A stretch of DNA of 64,000 nt from Qipengyuania gaetbuli. Its GTDB lineage: Bacteria; Pseudomonadota; Alphaproteobacteria; Sphingomonadales; Sphingomonadaceae. Position 1 is the stretch's first letter. Each line of letters begins with the position of its first letter. This document shows positions 16,894-23,551 of this stretch, piece after piece. The DNA lies in NCBI RefSeq assembly GCF_009827315.1, contig NZ_WTYF01000004.1, positions 1 through 64,000 of the forward strand, given 5' to 3'. The position numbers and the translations under genes were made by a program. Under the pieces are notes generated by a model. That model did not search any database and was not told the DNA's origin. It saw nothing but the letters and a program-made list of their open reading frames with translations.

Positions 16894-17199
16894 ATGAAAC
16901 ATTTCTTACTTCTTCCCGCGCTAGCCATAGTGAGCGCTTGCTCCCAAATTGAATCCGAAGCGCAGGAGGAAGTCGCTCGCAATCTATTCGACCCCGGCTC
17001 TGCGCAATTCAGAGACGTTCGCACGGTTGGGGAAATAATGGTTTGCGGGGAGGTGAACGGTAAGAACCGCTTAGGCGCTTACGTTGGTTTCCGGAAATTT
17101 GCGGCTGTCAAATCCGGAGGCGCATGGACGGTGGCTGTGGAAGATGCTGATGGCTCCGCAGGAGAAACCATCAGCACAATGTGCTCCATTGGGAGTTAA
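16894..17199 (+). CDS. Small lipoprotein, function unknown
   Basis: The 101-residue product has a short signal peptide with lipobox VSAC (Cys at about 16), then the segment DPGSAQFRDVR and a VCGEVNGKNRLGAYVGF stretch that recurs in small proteobacterial lipoproteins of unknown role. A second Cys near the C-terminus (STMCSIGS) could pair with the one in VCGEV. ATG at 16894 is chosen over a TTG-type start at 16876 because it places the signal peptide correctly. It follows the Ltp-like gene by 36 bases on the same strand. Confidence 0.65.
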   Translation: MKHFLLLPALAIVSACSQIESEAQEEVARNLFDPGSAQFRDVRTVGEIMVCGEVNGKNRLGAYVGFRKFAAVKSGGAWTVAVEDADGSAGETISTMCSIGS

Positions 17200-17272
17200 G
17201 GGTTACGAATAATCCTCCTCATCATGCTGAGTATTGCGCCGGCTCCAAACTTTCTCTGTGTGATGGGATATT

Positions 17273-17360
17273 GCTCAAAACTTGTAAGCTTTGAGCCACT
17301 CTCAAACTCATAGCCGCAGTTAGCTCATAAGATACTAGAATATTTTGTGCGCCTAGCGCA
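17273..17360. promoter_or_regulatory. Palindromes upstream of the resolvase gene (candidate res site or operator)
   Basis: An imperfect 24-base palindrome at 17273-17296 (GCTCAAA ... TTTGAGC, one mismatch in the inner arms) is followed by TGCGC-CTA-GCGCA at 17348-17360, and TTTGAGC recurs near 17380. Serine resolvases usually bind several such half-sites just before their own gene. Confidence 0.45.
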
Positions 17361-17399
17361 TAAACCTACTCATATCTTTTGAGCGAGTCGGAGTTCGTT

Positions 17400-17981
17400 A
17401 TGAGCCGCATTGCATATTTCAGGGTTTCTACCGAAGGTCAGAGCATCGAAAGCCAGCGAAAGGCTTTGGGTGGCAACTTCGACAAGGAGTTTGCAGACGA
17501 AGGTGTGTCAGGTGCGACTAGGGCAGTTGATAGGCCAGGGTTTGCAGACCTTCTCTCTTATGTCCGTGAAGGTGATACCGTTTGCGTAACTGCGATTGAC
17601 CGGCTGGGTCGTGATGCCTTGGATGTTCAAAGCGTTGTTCGTGACCTTATCAGCAAAGGTGTCACCATTGATGTGCACGGCCTTGGACCGATAGCCAAAG
17701 GGGTAGGTGAACTTGTTGTGGCTGTGCTTGCCCAGATTGCCGATATGGAACGACAGCGTATCAAAGAGCGCTGCGATGCAGGTAGAGAGGCAGCTAGGGC
17801 TTCACTGGCTAAGAACGGAAAGACCCATAGAGGCAAAGCTAGCCTAGGTCGTCCGATGGCTGCTGATGCTCTTGCGGTAGCCAAATGGCGTAAAGACAAT
17901 GGAGCCAGCATTGCACAAACTGCGCAGGAATTCGGGGTGTCTGCTGCGACTGTGAAGCGATATTGCGCAAGCGTCGCCTGA
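17400..17981 (+). CDS. Serine recombinase (resolvase/invertase family)
   Basis: The 193-residue protein has the N-terminal catalytic domain with the active Ser in YFRVSTEGQS (residue 10), the conserved DRLGRDALD segment, and the long E helix around ADMERQRIKER. A C-terminal helix-turn-helix (SIAQTAQEFGVSAATVKRY) binds DNA. Length and order match small Tn3/Gin-type recombinases. I chose ATG at 17400 over an upstream start at 17379. Palindromes in the 200 bases before the gene are candidates for its target site. It may resolve multimers or invert a segment of the island; no invertible segment was recognised. Confidence 0.92.
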   Translation: MSRIAYFRVSTEGQSIESQRKALGGNFDKEFADEGVSGATRAVDRPGFADLLSYVREGDTVCVTAIDRLGRDALDVQSVVRDLISKGVTIDVHGLGPIAKGVGELVVAVLAQIADMERQRIKERCDAGREAARASLAKNGKTHRGKASLGRPMAADALAVAKWRKDNGASIAQTAQEFGVSAATVKRYCASVA

Positions 17982-18086
17982 GTCACAATTACGCTGTCGG
18001 GGTGGGGCGACGATGTTGAGTGGGCCTAGAGAAAACAGTGACGGATTTCCCCGGGCTGCCCGTCGGCACTTTGGCGAAGGCACAGA

Positions 18087-18644
18087 TCAGCGTAGTCTAT
18101 TCGCCTCTGCCTCTTCGCGACATTCTGCCTCGCGGATGTAGGGGCATTCTCCTTCAGCTGCATCCGTCACCTCGAGATCCTCATCTTCTAGCGGTTTGAG
18201 ATTGCCTTCCCAAAGGTAGGCATCGATGCCGTGGTAATCGATCTTGAGCCAGCGCGCTGTTTCATCGCTCGAGCCTTCGACCCAGTGCCCGAACACCAAT
18301 TCTCCTTCCGAGAGCTTGGTGACGACTTCGCTGCCTTCGGTCGTGGGCTCGTTGCGCAGGTTCGCGGTCCCTGTCACCACCATCTCGATTTCTTCAGCCG
18401 GCACATCGCGCGGATAGAGCAGCCATCCGGTAAGGGCGAGGGCCCCGACGGCTACGATTCCAGCCAGAGCTTTCGCCCAGCCGGCCAGGCCAGCGGAAAA
18501 CCCTTCGTCATCCGCTTCATACGGGCTTGTCGGCTCGGATTGTCCGAGAACGCGCTTTTTCTCGTTTTCGAACTCCTCATCCGTGAGGGCATTCATGGCC
18601 TTGAGCCTTTGCAGCGATTCGAGCTGGGTGAGCTTGTCCGTCAT
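18087..18644 (-). CDS. SHOCT-SH3 membrane protein, function unknown
   Basis: The 185-residue protein starts with an N-terminal SHOCT-like segment (LESLQRLKAMNALTDEEF then KKRVLG), has one membrane helix (about 58-78), and an external domain with TGTANLRNEPTTEGSEVV, the hallmark of a bacterial SH3 (SH3b) domain. SH3b domains often bind peptidoglycan. Its ATG overlaps the stop of the gene at 18641-19279 by four bases (ATGA), so the two form an operon. GC content is nearer to the host than for the AT-rich island genes. Confidence 0.72.
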   Translation of the reverse strand: MTDKLTQLESLQRLKAMNALTDEEFENEKKRVLGQSEPTSPYEADDEGFSAGLAGWAKALAGIVAVGALALTGWLLYPRDVPAEEIEMVVTGTANLRNEPTTEGSEVVTKLSEGELVFGHWVEGSSDETARWLKIDYHGIDAYLWEGNLKPLEDEDLEVTDAAEGECPYIREAECREEAEANRLR

Positions 18645-19279
18645 TCTCCAGTCTCTACCTCGACATAGGTTGGGCCGATGGAGGCTTCGCAATCAGCAAA
18701 CACGGGGCTGCCCATCACCTCGTTTATCCCGACGCAGATGACGAAGACTTCGTCACCTGGATTGAGCTTGGCGGCGAAATTGGAATCGTGCGCGCTTACC
18801 GGCACGCTGATATTTCTCCAGCTTCCTGTTTTCAGCCTGATGACGGGCCTATCGAACAGATCGGCATCGACGCTGCTAACTCTGCCCGAAACCATGACGA
18901 CATCGCCCTGAAAGCGCTGGATGGTGGCGATCTCGTTTCTTTCGAAGGAGGCCTGCAGATCTGACGCTGTGACATATTCTGTCACCCCTTCGGGCAGCAC
19001 GATCTCGTATTCGGGCTCCGGCGGGGCAGGGAAGAGCGCCGCCGAGATGAACGCATAGAGGATCGTCCCGATGCCGATCGCGAGGATCGAGGAAATAATG
19101 GGGTGATCTGAAAACTCGCCTTTGATGAAGGCGAGGGCGCCTGACCGCTCTTCTGCGAAGAATGCCGCCTCGTCGGGAGCGCTAAGGATGGCAGCTTTTT
19201 CCCGTTCGAATTCGGCTTCGCTCAACGTGCCGTTGTCTCGCAGTTTCGCGAGCCGCTCGATCGCAGCATAATCTGGCAT
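18641..19279 (-). CDS. SHOCT membrane protein with OB-fold-like (tRNA_anti-like) domain
   Basis: The 212-residue protein has an N-terminal SHOCT-like segment (IERLAKLRDNGTLSEAEF then REKAAIL), a membrane segment near 60-82, and a C-terminal domain with the pattern ASFERNEIATIQRFQGD and VSGRVSSVD. That resembles the tRNA_anti-like/OB-fold (PF12869) modules found in secreted or membrane-bound bacterial proteins. Two Cys near the C-terminus may form a disulfide. It shares domain logic (SHOCT, then TM, then an external small barrel) with its operon partner downstream, which suggests they work as a pair, perhaps at the envelope. Function unknown. Confidence 0.68.
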   Translation of the reverse strand: MPDYAAIERLAKLRDNGTLSEAEFEREKAAILSAPDEAAFFAEERSGALAFIKGEFSDHPIISSILAIGIGTILYAFISAALFPAPPEPEYEIVLPEGVTEYVTASDLQASFERNEIATIQRFQGDVVMVSGRVSSVDADLFDRPVIRLKTGSWRNISVPVSAHDSNFAAKLNPGDEVFVICVGINEVMGSPVFADCEASIGPTYVEVETGE

Positions 19280-19374
19280 TACTTCCCCTCAGCGATACGG
19301 ACGTCCCGTTCGAGATCAACTTTCTGGGGCTCCAAAAAGACATTCACAAGCCCAAATGCGCGGCAACCCCTCGC

Positions 19375-19776
19375 ATGATGGCTACGCTTTTCTCAGCACA
19401 GAATGCGCTAAGAGAACTTGCATCTGACTTCCGTTGGGCTGGCCTTGGTAACTTGCTTGGTGACTACGGTGAGTTCGTAGCAATTGAGGCATATGGGTTA
19501 GAGAAGGCACCGGCTGGTGCAAACGGGTATGACGCTACAATGCCAGACGGTAGAACCGTTCAAATCAAGGCTAATCACGCTGCGAGCCAAATCGGTTTCA
19601 GGGGGGAGGCCGACCTGCTGTTGGTTTTAAAGGTCGATACAGACGGAAGCTGGGAGGAGATATATTTTGGCTCCTTCGCAGCGGTGAAGACGGTCTCGCG
19701 TTACTCTGCACGCGACAACAAGCACATGGTGGCGATCACGAAGCTTAAGACAATTGACCCCCCTGGATTGCCTTAA
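19375..19776 (+). CDS. PD-(D/E)XK-like nuclease-fold protein (DUF6998-like)
   Basis: The 133-residue product contains GDYGEFVAIEAYGLE followed by GYDATMPDGRTVQIKANH. This fits the PD-(D/E)XK pattern (Glu in the first helix, Asp in GYDA, Q-I-K with the catalytic Lys), as in small proteins labelled DUF6998. Such folds occur in restriction and repair nucleases but also in inactive proteins. Two in-frame ATGs exist (19375, 19378) and neither has a strong ribosome binding site. It is a lone gene ahead of the 19918-21474 pair, and its presence on the island suggests DNA-directed defence or maintenance (inference). Confidence 0.6.
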   Translation: MMATLFSAQNALRELASDFRWAGLGNLLGDYGEFVAIEAYGLEKAPAGANGYDATMPDGRTVQIKANHAASQIGFRGEADLLLVLKVDTDGSWEEIYFGSFAAVKTVSRYSARDNKHMVAITKLKTIDPPGLP

Positions 19777-19917
19777 AAGTCCCCCATGTTGCGATCATGA
19801 GCTATCAGCGCGTCGGACAACTTTAGAGGGACTTGAAACCGGCACTAAATTAAGCGTTTGGCCATTTTGGTTGTTCATGTAGACCGCCTTGGAAAATGGA
19901 GAGTTAGGAAGGTTTAG

Positions 19918-20871
19918 ATGGCAGTTTCTTCTCGGTATCGCTGGGTCGCGGTAGGCAGTTTGAATGTTCGCAACCGCTTGAACGCGGCTGAGAATGCGCC
20001 CGATTTCCAGATAGCTGACCTGATAGCGGCATTGAATGACCGAATTGCAAACCAAACTAACTTTCGGTTCTATAGCAATGAAAACCGTGTGATGTGGTGC
20101 TCACATTTAGTAGAATCAGATGATTTTTATGAACTTCTCCTTCAGACGGGAGATAAGGACGTATCTGGTTTTTCCTTCTTCCATTTCGAAAACAGAGAAT
20201 TTCGAGATATTGATAAGGAAGAGGATGAGGGCGGGCATTACTCCGCTCACGTTCTTATCTCTAAGGCCGCTGACATTGAGGGGCGTCACCCTACCCTAGT
20301 TGAGAAAGTTCCGGGCATTTTCCTCGGGTCAGTCAGAGATTATTTTACATGGGCATGCCATGACCCCTCATACGAGAAAGAGGCTGAGGGCCCCGACGGC
20401 AAGCCAAGGCAATACCGGGCGATTTTTGACATTGACGGCTATAGGTCACGAACCATCGGCGACGCACTCGCCGAGGGAGTTTTAACCGACATCGAGTTCG
20501 TCTCAATTGAAGAGGATTTCGCCCTAGGCCACGATGAGCTACCAATCGTGGATGAGGTGGTTCGACAAGCTAAATGGAAAATTGGAAAGAAAGTTACCGA
20601 GGAGGTGGCGCAGGGTATCTTCGGAAAGGCTAAAGAGTTTTTTGCTGACTTTTCTGACGACCCTACAAGCTCCCAGACCTACGTGAGAATCAAGACTGAA
20701 AATGGTCAAGTTAAGAGGACGGAAATAGACTTGGACAACGCTCAAATGTTAGAGCAGTCTTTCATTCAAAATGAAGTGGTTAGTGACTTCAACGAGCCAC
20801 TTCCTGCTCGCTATGCGACATTCCATCCGGAACTAGTCGCCAAGGTCCGTGAGCTCGGAGCTAAGATTTAA
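19918..20871 (+). CDS. Soluble protein of unknown function, first gene of an abutting pair
   Basis: The 317-residue product is acidic and has no membrane segment or signal peptide. I cannot match it to a named family. Visible landmarks are FFHFENREFRDID near residue 88, a segment GRHPTLVEKVPGIFLG near 125, and a lysine-rich helix region KWKIGKKVTEEVAQGIFGKAKEFF near 220. The C-terminal region carries TEIDLDNAQMLEQSF. Its stop codon is followed directly by the ATG of a four-TM membrane protein, so the two are translated together. The layout is a cytoplasmic protein plus a small membrane partner on a mobile island, which recalls phage-defence pairs, but the sequence gives no direct evidence for that role. 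Confidence 0.72.
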   Translation: MAVSSRYRWVAVGSLNVRNRLNAAENAPDFQIADLIAALNDRIANQTNFRFYSNENRVMWCSHLVESDDFYELLLQTGDKDVSGFSFFHFENREFRDIDKEEDEGGHYSAHVLISKAADIEGRHPTLVEKVPGIFLGSVRDYFTWACHDPSYEKEAEGPDGKPRQYRAIFDIDGYRSRTIGDALAEGVLTDIEFVSIEEDFALGHDELPIVDEVVRQAKWKIGKKVTEEVAQGIFGKAKEFFADFSDDPTSSQTYVRIKTENGQVKRTEIDLDNAQMLEQSFIQNEVVSDFNEPLPARYATFHPELVAKVRELGAKI

Positions 20872-21474
20872 ATGCCGACTGGGGCTCGCCATTTTTTCAG
20901 GGCGCTCCCAGCCAATCTGCGTAAGCTTTTTACGCCGATTACCTTTCTCCGCTTGAACAGCCCCGATTTGCTTCTTTACCAATGGGTTCTGCCGACAATT
21001 GGGGCAATTACCCTCTACACATTCGTTTTGAACCCTTTTGGTTGGGGCCTTCAGTTTAGCATCGCGACCCTCCTCCGGGACGTGAATAGCCTGGTTGGAG
21101 TTCTCGTCGGGTTTTACATCGCAGCACTTGCTGCTGTCTCAACCTTTCCAAATCAAGTTCTTGATGAACCACTTAAGGGGGCGCCTACCACCTTAAAAAG
21201 GCGCACGAGTGGGGGGCTCGTTGAAGAGCACCTTACGAGGCGGCGCTATCTTGCAACCGTTTTCGGATACTGCGCACTAGTATCGGTGGCAATATACCTA
21301 TTTGGTGTTCTTCAATTGAACGTTTCGCTGGGGGCGGTCGAAGAATCAAAGGTCTACATTATAAATAGAATTTTATTCTTCATTATTTGGTTTGTATACA
21401 TTTGGCTTCTTGTTAGTCTTTTTGTCACCACTTTGATTGGCTTGCACTACCTTGTCGACCGGATGCATCGATAG
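20872..21474 (+). CDS. Four-TM membrane protein, partner of the preceding soluble protein
   Basis: The 200-residue product has four predicted membrane helices: about 33-58, 70-92, 125-147 and 162-193. The loop between the second and third (about 93-124) is polar and basic (LKRRTSGGLVEEHLTRRR), so it probably faces the cytoplasm and could contact the soluble partner. The N-terminus is also basic and cytoplasmic. I recognise no transporter signature or lipobox. Spacing to the upstream gene is zero bases (TAA then ATG), with no separate ribosome binding site, so translational coupling is likely. Function unknown; a membrane effector or anchor is a reasonable guess. Confidence 0.72.
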   Translation: MPTGARHFFRALPANLRKLFTPITFLRLNSPDLLLYQWVLPTIGAITLYTFVLNPFGWGLQFSIATLLRDVNSLVGVLVGFYIAALAAVSTFPNQVLDEPLKGAPTTLKRRTSGGLVEEHLTRRRYLATVFGYCALVSVAIYLFGVLQLNVSLGAVEESKVYIINRILFFIIWFVYIWLLVSLFVTTLIGLHYLVDRMHR

Positions 21475-21629
21475 GCCGAGCAATTTTGTTCTGGTGAAAA
21501 AACTCCGATTCATTCAGGGCTGAGGCGGATTGAAGCCGAAAATAGCAACTGCGTGAACTACGGGGATGAAGGGGCATTCACCGTGGTTTTTGCTGGCGAA
21601 ACGCTGAAACAAAAGAGAGGCACTAACAA

Positions 21630-22151
21630 ATGACTGAGATTGGCGCGGGTATCACGGCAGTTAGCCATGGAATGAAGGTGCTCGCCTGGCTTCGGCAAGT
21701 GGACAAGAATTATGATGCCGCCGAATTCAAACTGAAGATTAGTGAACTTGCTGACGCACTTTACGACGCGAAAGATGCATTGAGGCAAGCCAATGACCGT
21801 CAATCAGTAGATGCGGCGGAAATTGAACGTCTGAAATCCAACTTCAAACGTAAAGGCGAGCTTGTGCGTGGCGAGGGTAATTATCAATATTTCTCGAAGC
21901 CCAACGGGAAGCCCATCGGCTATCCGATTTGTCCCAGATGTGTTGAGCTTGAATGCCGAATGGTGGAGCTAAAACAGTCTGGTTATTACAACGAGGCTGA
22001 ATGTCCTGTCTGCTCTAAATCCTACAACCCCGTAACTTGCTATTATTCGGATGGTTCTGAGGATGGCGACAGTGACGAAAAGGCCAGGCGTAAGAGCAGC
22101 GAGCAGTCGGCAAAAATCGCGGAACTAGGCCTCAAAATCAATGGTAGCTGA
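21630..22151 (+). CDS. Coiled-coil plus zinc-ribbon protein, function unknown
   Basis: The 173-residue product has an N-terminal heptad-rich helix region (about 20-75: KISELADALYDAKDALRQA) followed by two Cys pairs, CPRC and CPVC, about 27 residues apart. These look like a treble-clef or zinc-ribbon knuckle. The C-terminus is acidic then basic. Proteins with this layout are common hypothetical genes on prophages and islands. A ribosome binding site candidate (AGAGAGG) lies about nine bases before the ATG. It is the last gene before the right attachment region; no enzymatic function is evident. Confidence 0.65.
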   Translation: MTEIGAGITAVSHGMKVLAWLRQVDKNYDAAEFKLKISELADALYDAKDALRQANDRQSVDAAEIERLKSNFKRKGELVRGEGNYQYFSKPNGKPIGYPICPRCVELECRMVELKQSGYYNEAECPVCSKSYNPVTCYYSDGSEDGDSDEKARRKSSEQSAKIAELGLKINGS

Positions 22152-22290
22152 CGCGCACCTTGCTAATCGTCACAGGGTGAAATTGACCGCTCGGGCCTCG
22201 TAGGCCGCAAAGCCTATCTTCGCGTTTCCTGCGGCCTTTCCGTGGCTTCTGGCGCAGCCACTAGGAGGTGGCGTAGATTTCCGTTTGTAG

Positions 22291-22310
22291 TGTATAAAGC
22301 GTTGTATAAA
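22291..22310 (+). other. Candidate integrase arm-type sites, right end
   Basis: TGTATAAA occurs at 22291-22298 and 22303-22310, 12 bases apart, about 53 bases inside the right attachment site. Spacing and orientation match the left-end pair at 12068-12087. The rest of the 22152-22362 gap holds nothing coding. Confidence 0.5.
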
Positions 22311-22362
22311 ATGCGCCACAGGGCTGTGGGCAAGCAGTTGAAATCAATGAAGATTTCAAAAA

Positions 22363-22381
22363 TGGTCGGGGAGAGAGGATT
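22363..22381. other. Right attachment site of genomic island (within tRNA-Pro)
   Basis: Identical over 19 bases to 11978-11996. It is the 3' end of tRNA-Pro including the CCA, so integration leaves the tRNA intact. Confidence 0.88.
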
Positions 22382-22439
22382 CGAACCTCCGGCCCCTGCC
22401 TCCCGAAGACAGTGCTCTACCAGGCTGAGCTACTCCCCG
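22363..22439 (-). tRNA. tRNA-Pro (CGG)
   Basis: On the minus strand the acceptor CGGGGAG pairs with CTCCCCG, the anticodon loop is TTCGGGA with anticodon CGG, the T-loop is GTTCGAATC, and CCA is encoded (22363-22365). Length 77. Its 3' end is the island integration site. Confidence 0.96.
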
Positions 22440-22480
22440 ACCGGATGCTTGCGGGGCGGACCCCGCGAGGCAGAGGCGGC

Positions 22481-22509
22481 CCTATAGGTGTGGATTGCTG
22501 CACACGCAA
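22481..22509 (-). promoter_or_regulatory. Probable promoter of tRNA-Pro
   Basis: On the minus strand TTGCGT (22504-22509) and TATAGG (22481-22486) are 17 bases apart, 41 bases before the tRNA 5' end. It faces away from thyA. Confidence 0.55.
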
Positions 22510-22547
22510 GCAGGCATTTCGCGGAAAATCGGGATAGGGCTTCGGCC

Positions 22548-23474
22548 GTGTCCGACCAGCATTACGAACAGCAATATCTCGACCTCATGCGCCGCATCTG
22601 GCGCGAGGGTGACGAGCGCCGCGACCGCACGGGCGTAGGCACGAGGTCCGTCTTCGGGGCCATGCTCCGTTTCGACCTTGCGGGCGGGGCCATGCCGCTC
22701 ATCACGACCAAGCGGGTCTACTGGAAGACCGCCACGCGCGAGATGCTGTGGTTCCTCACCGGCGATACCAACATCCGCCCGCTGGTACTGCAGGGCGTGA
22801 AGATTTGGAACGAGTGGCCGCACGCGCGCTACGTCAAGGAGACGGGCGAGGAGATCGCGCTCGACGACTTCGTCCAGCGGATCGCCGATGACGAGGCGTT
22901 TGCTGCGCGCTGGGGCGACCTCGGTCCGGTCTACGGCAAGCAGTGGGTCGACTGGCCGACCTTTCGCTATCGCAAGGACGGGCTCTACGAGAAGGGCGAG
23001 GGCATCAACCAGGTCGCCGAGGTGGTCGAATCGCTGAAAGCCAATCCGGGCAGCCGCCGCCACATTATCGAGGGCTGGAACGTGGCCGAACTCGATTCGA
23101 TGGCGCTGCCCCCGTGCCACAAGACCTACCAGTTCCACGTCGCGGATGGACGACTCAACGGGCTGCTCTACCAGCGCAGCTGCGATGTCGCGCTCGGGCT
23201 GCCGTTCAACCTGTGGTCGGCGGCGCTGTTGCAGCGCATGCTGGCCGACCAGGCGGGACTCGAACCGGGCGAATTCGTGTGGATGGGCGGCGATACGCAC
23301 CTGTATCTCAACCACGAACACCTCGTCGAAGAGCAGCTGGAGCGGGAACCGCAAGGTCATCCGAGGCTTGAGCTTCTGCGGCGTCCGGCCTCGATCTTCG
23401 ACTACCGCATTGAGGATTTCGCGGTTCACGACTACACGCCGCACGGGCCCATCAAGGCCCCCGTCGCGGTCTGA
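22548..23474 (+). CDS. thyA: Thymidylate synthase
   Basis: ThyA converts dUMP to dTMP using methylenetetrahydrofolate. The 308-residue product begins (GTG at 22548, after a GGGATAGGG ribosome binding site) with HYEQQYLDLM and shows the dUMP-binding RDRTGVGTRS, the catalytic Cys in LPPCHKTYQF, the RSCDVALGLPFN segment and the TGDTNI/GDTHLYLNH regions. The lower part carries a moderate insert (about residues 90-130) relative to E. coli ThyA, common in alphaproteobacteria. A GTG at 22488 would add 20 residues. It is transcribed away from tRNA-Pro. Confidence 0.96.
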   Translation: MSDQHYEQQYLDLMRRIWREGDERRDRTGVGTRSVFGAMLRFDLAGGAMPLITTKRVYWKTATREMLWFLTGDTNIRPLVLQGVKIWNEWPHARYVKETGEEIALDDFVQRIADDEAFAARWGDLGPVYGKQWVDWPTFRYRKDGLYEKGEGINQVAEVVESLKANPGSRRHIIEGWNVAELDSMALPPCHKTYQFHVADGRLNGLLYQRSCDVALGLPFNLWSAALLQRMLADQAGLEPGEFVWMGGDTHLYLNHEHLVEEQLEREPQGHPRLELLRRPASIFDYRIEDFAVHDYTPHGPIKAPVAV

Positions 23475-23551
23475 ACCGGCACCATCTTGACCGTTTCTCC
23501 CGCGTGAAATAAAATAACGCGCAAGCGTAAGATTGCGTCTGGAGAGAGTCT

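Larger units (their letters stand above)
11978..22381. mobile_element. Integrated genomic island in tRNA-Pro(CGG)
   Basis: The segment is bounded by a 19-base perfect direct repeat (11978-11996 and 22363-22381), the right copy being the 3' end of an intact tRNA-Pro gene. It contains a tyrosine integrase next to the left end, a serine resolvase, and genes of visibly lower and uneven GC (strongly AT-rich at 13940-14450 and 15050-15240). Nothing resembling phage capsid, tail, relaxase or type IV secretion genes is seen, so it is an integrative island or a cargo remnant and not a complete prophage or ICE. Confidence 0.88.

Noticed and set aside
19918..21474. Assignment of the gene pair to Kiwa (KwaA/KwaB)
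   Set aside because: Only the general soluble-plus-four-TM layout is similar. Gene order is the reverse and I cannot see DUF4868 sequence features.
11978..22381. Complete prophage or ICE
   Set aside because: No capsid, portal, terminase, tail, relaxase or mating-pair genes are present, so only an island is claimed.
22242..22487. 81-codon frame containing GERGFEPPAPASR
   Set aside because: The peptide is the translation of the tRNA-Pro gene, a well-known false gene pattern.
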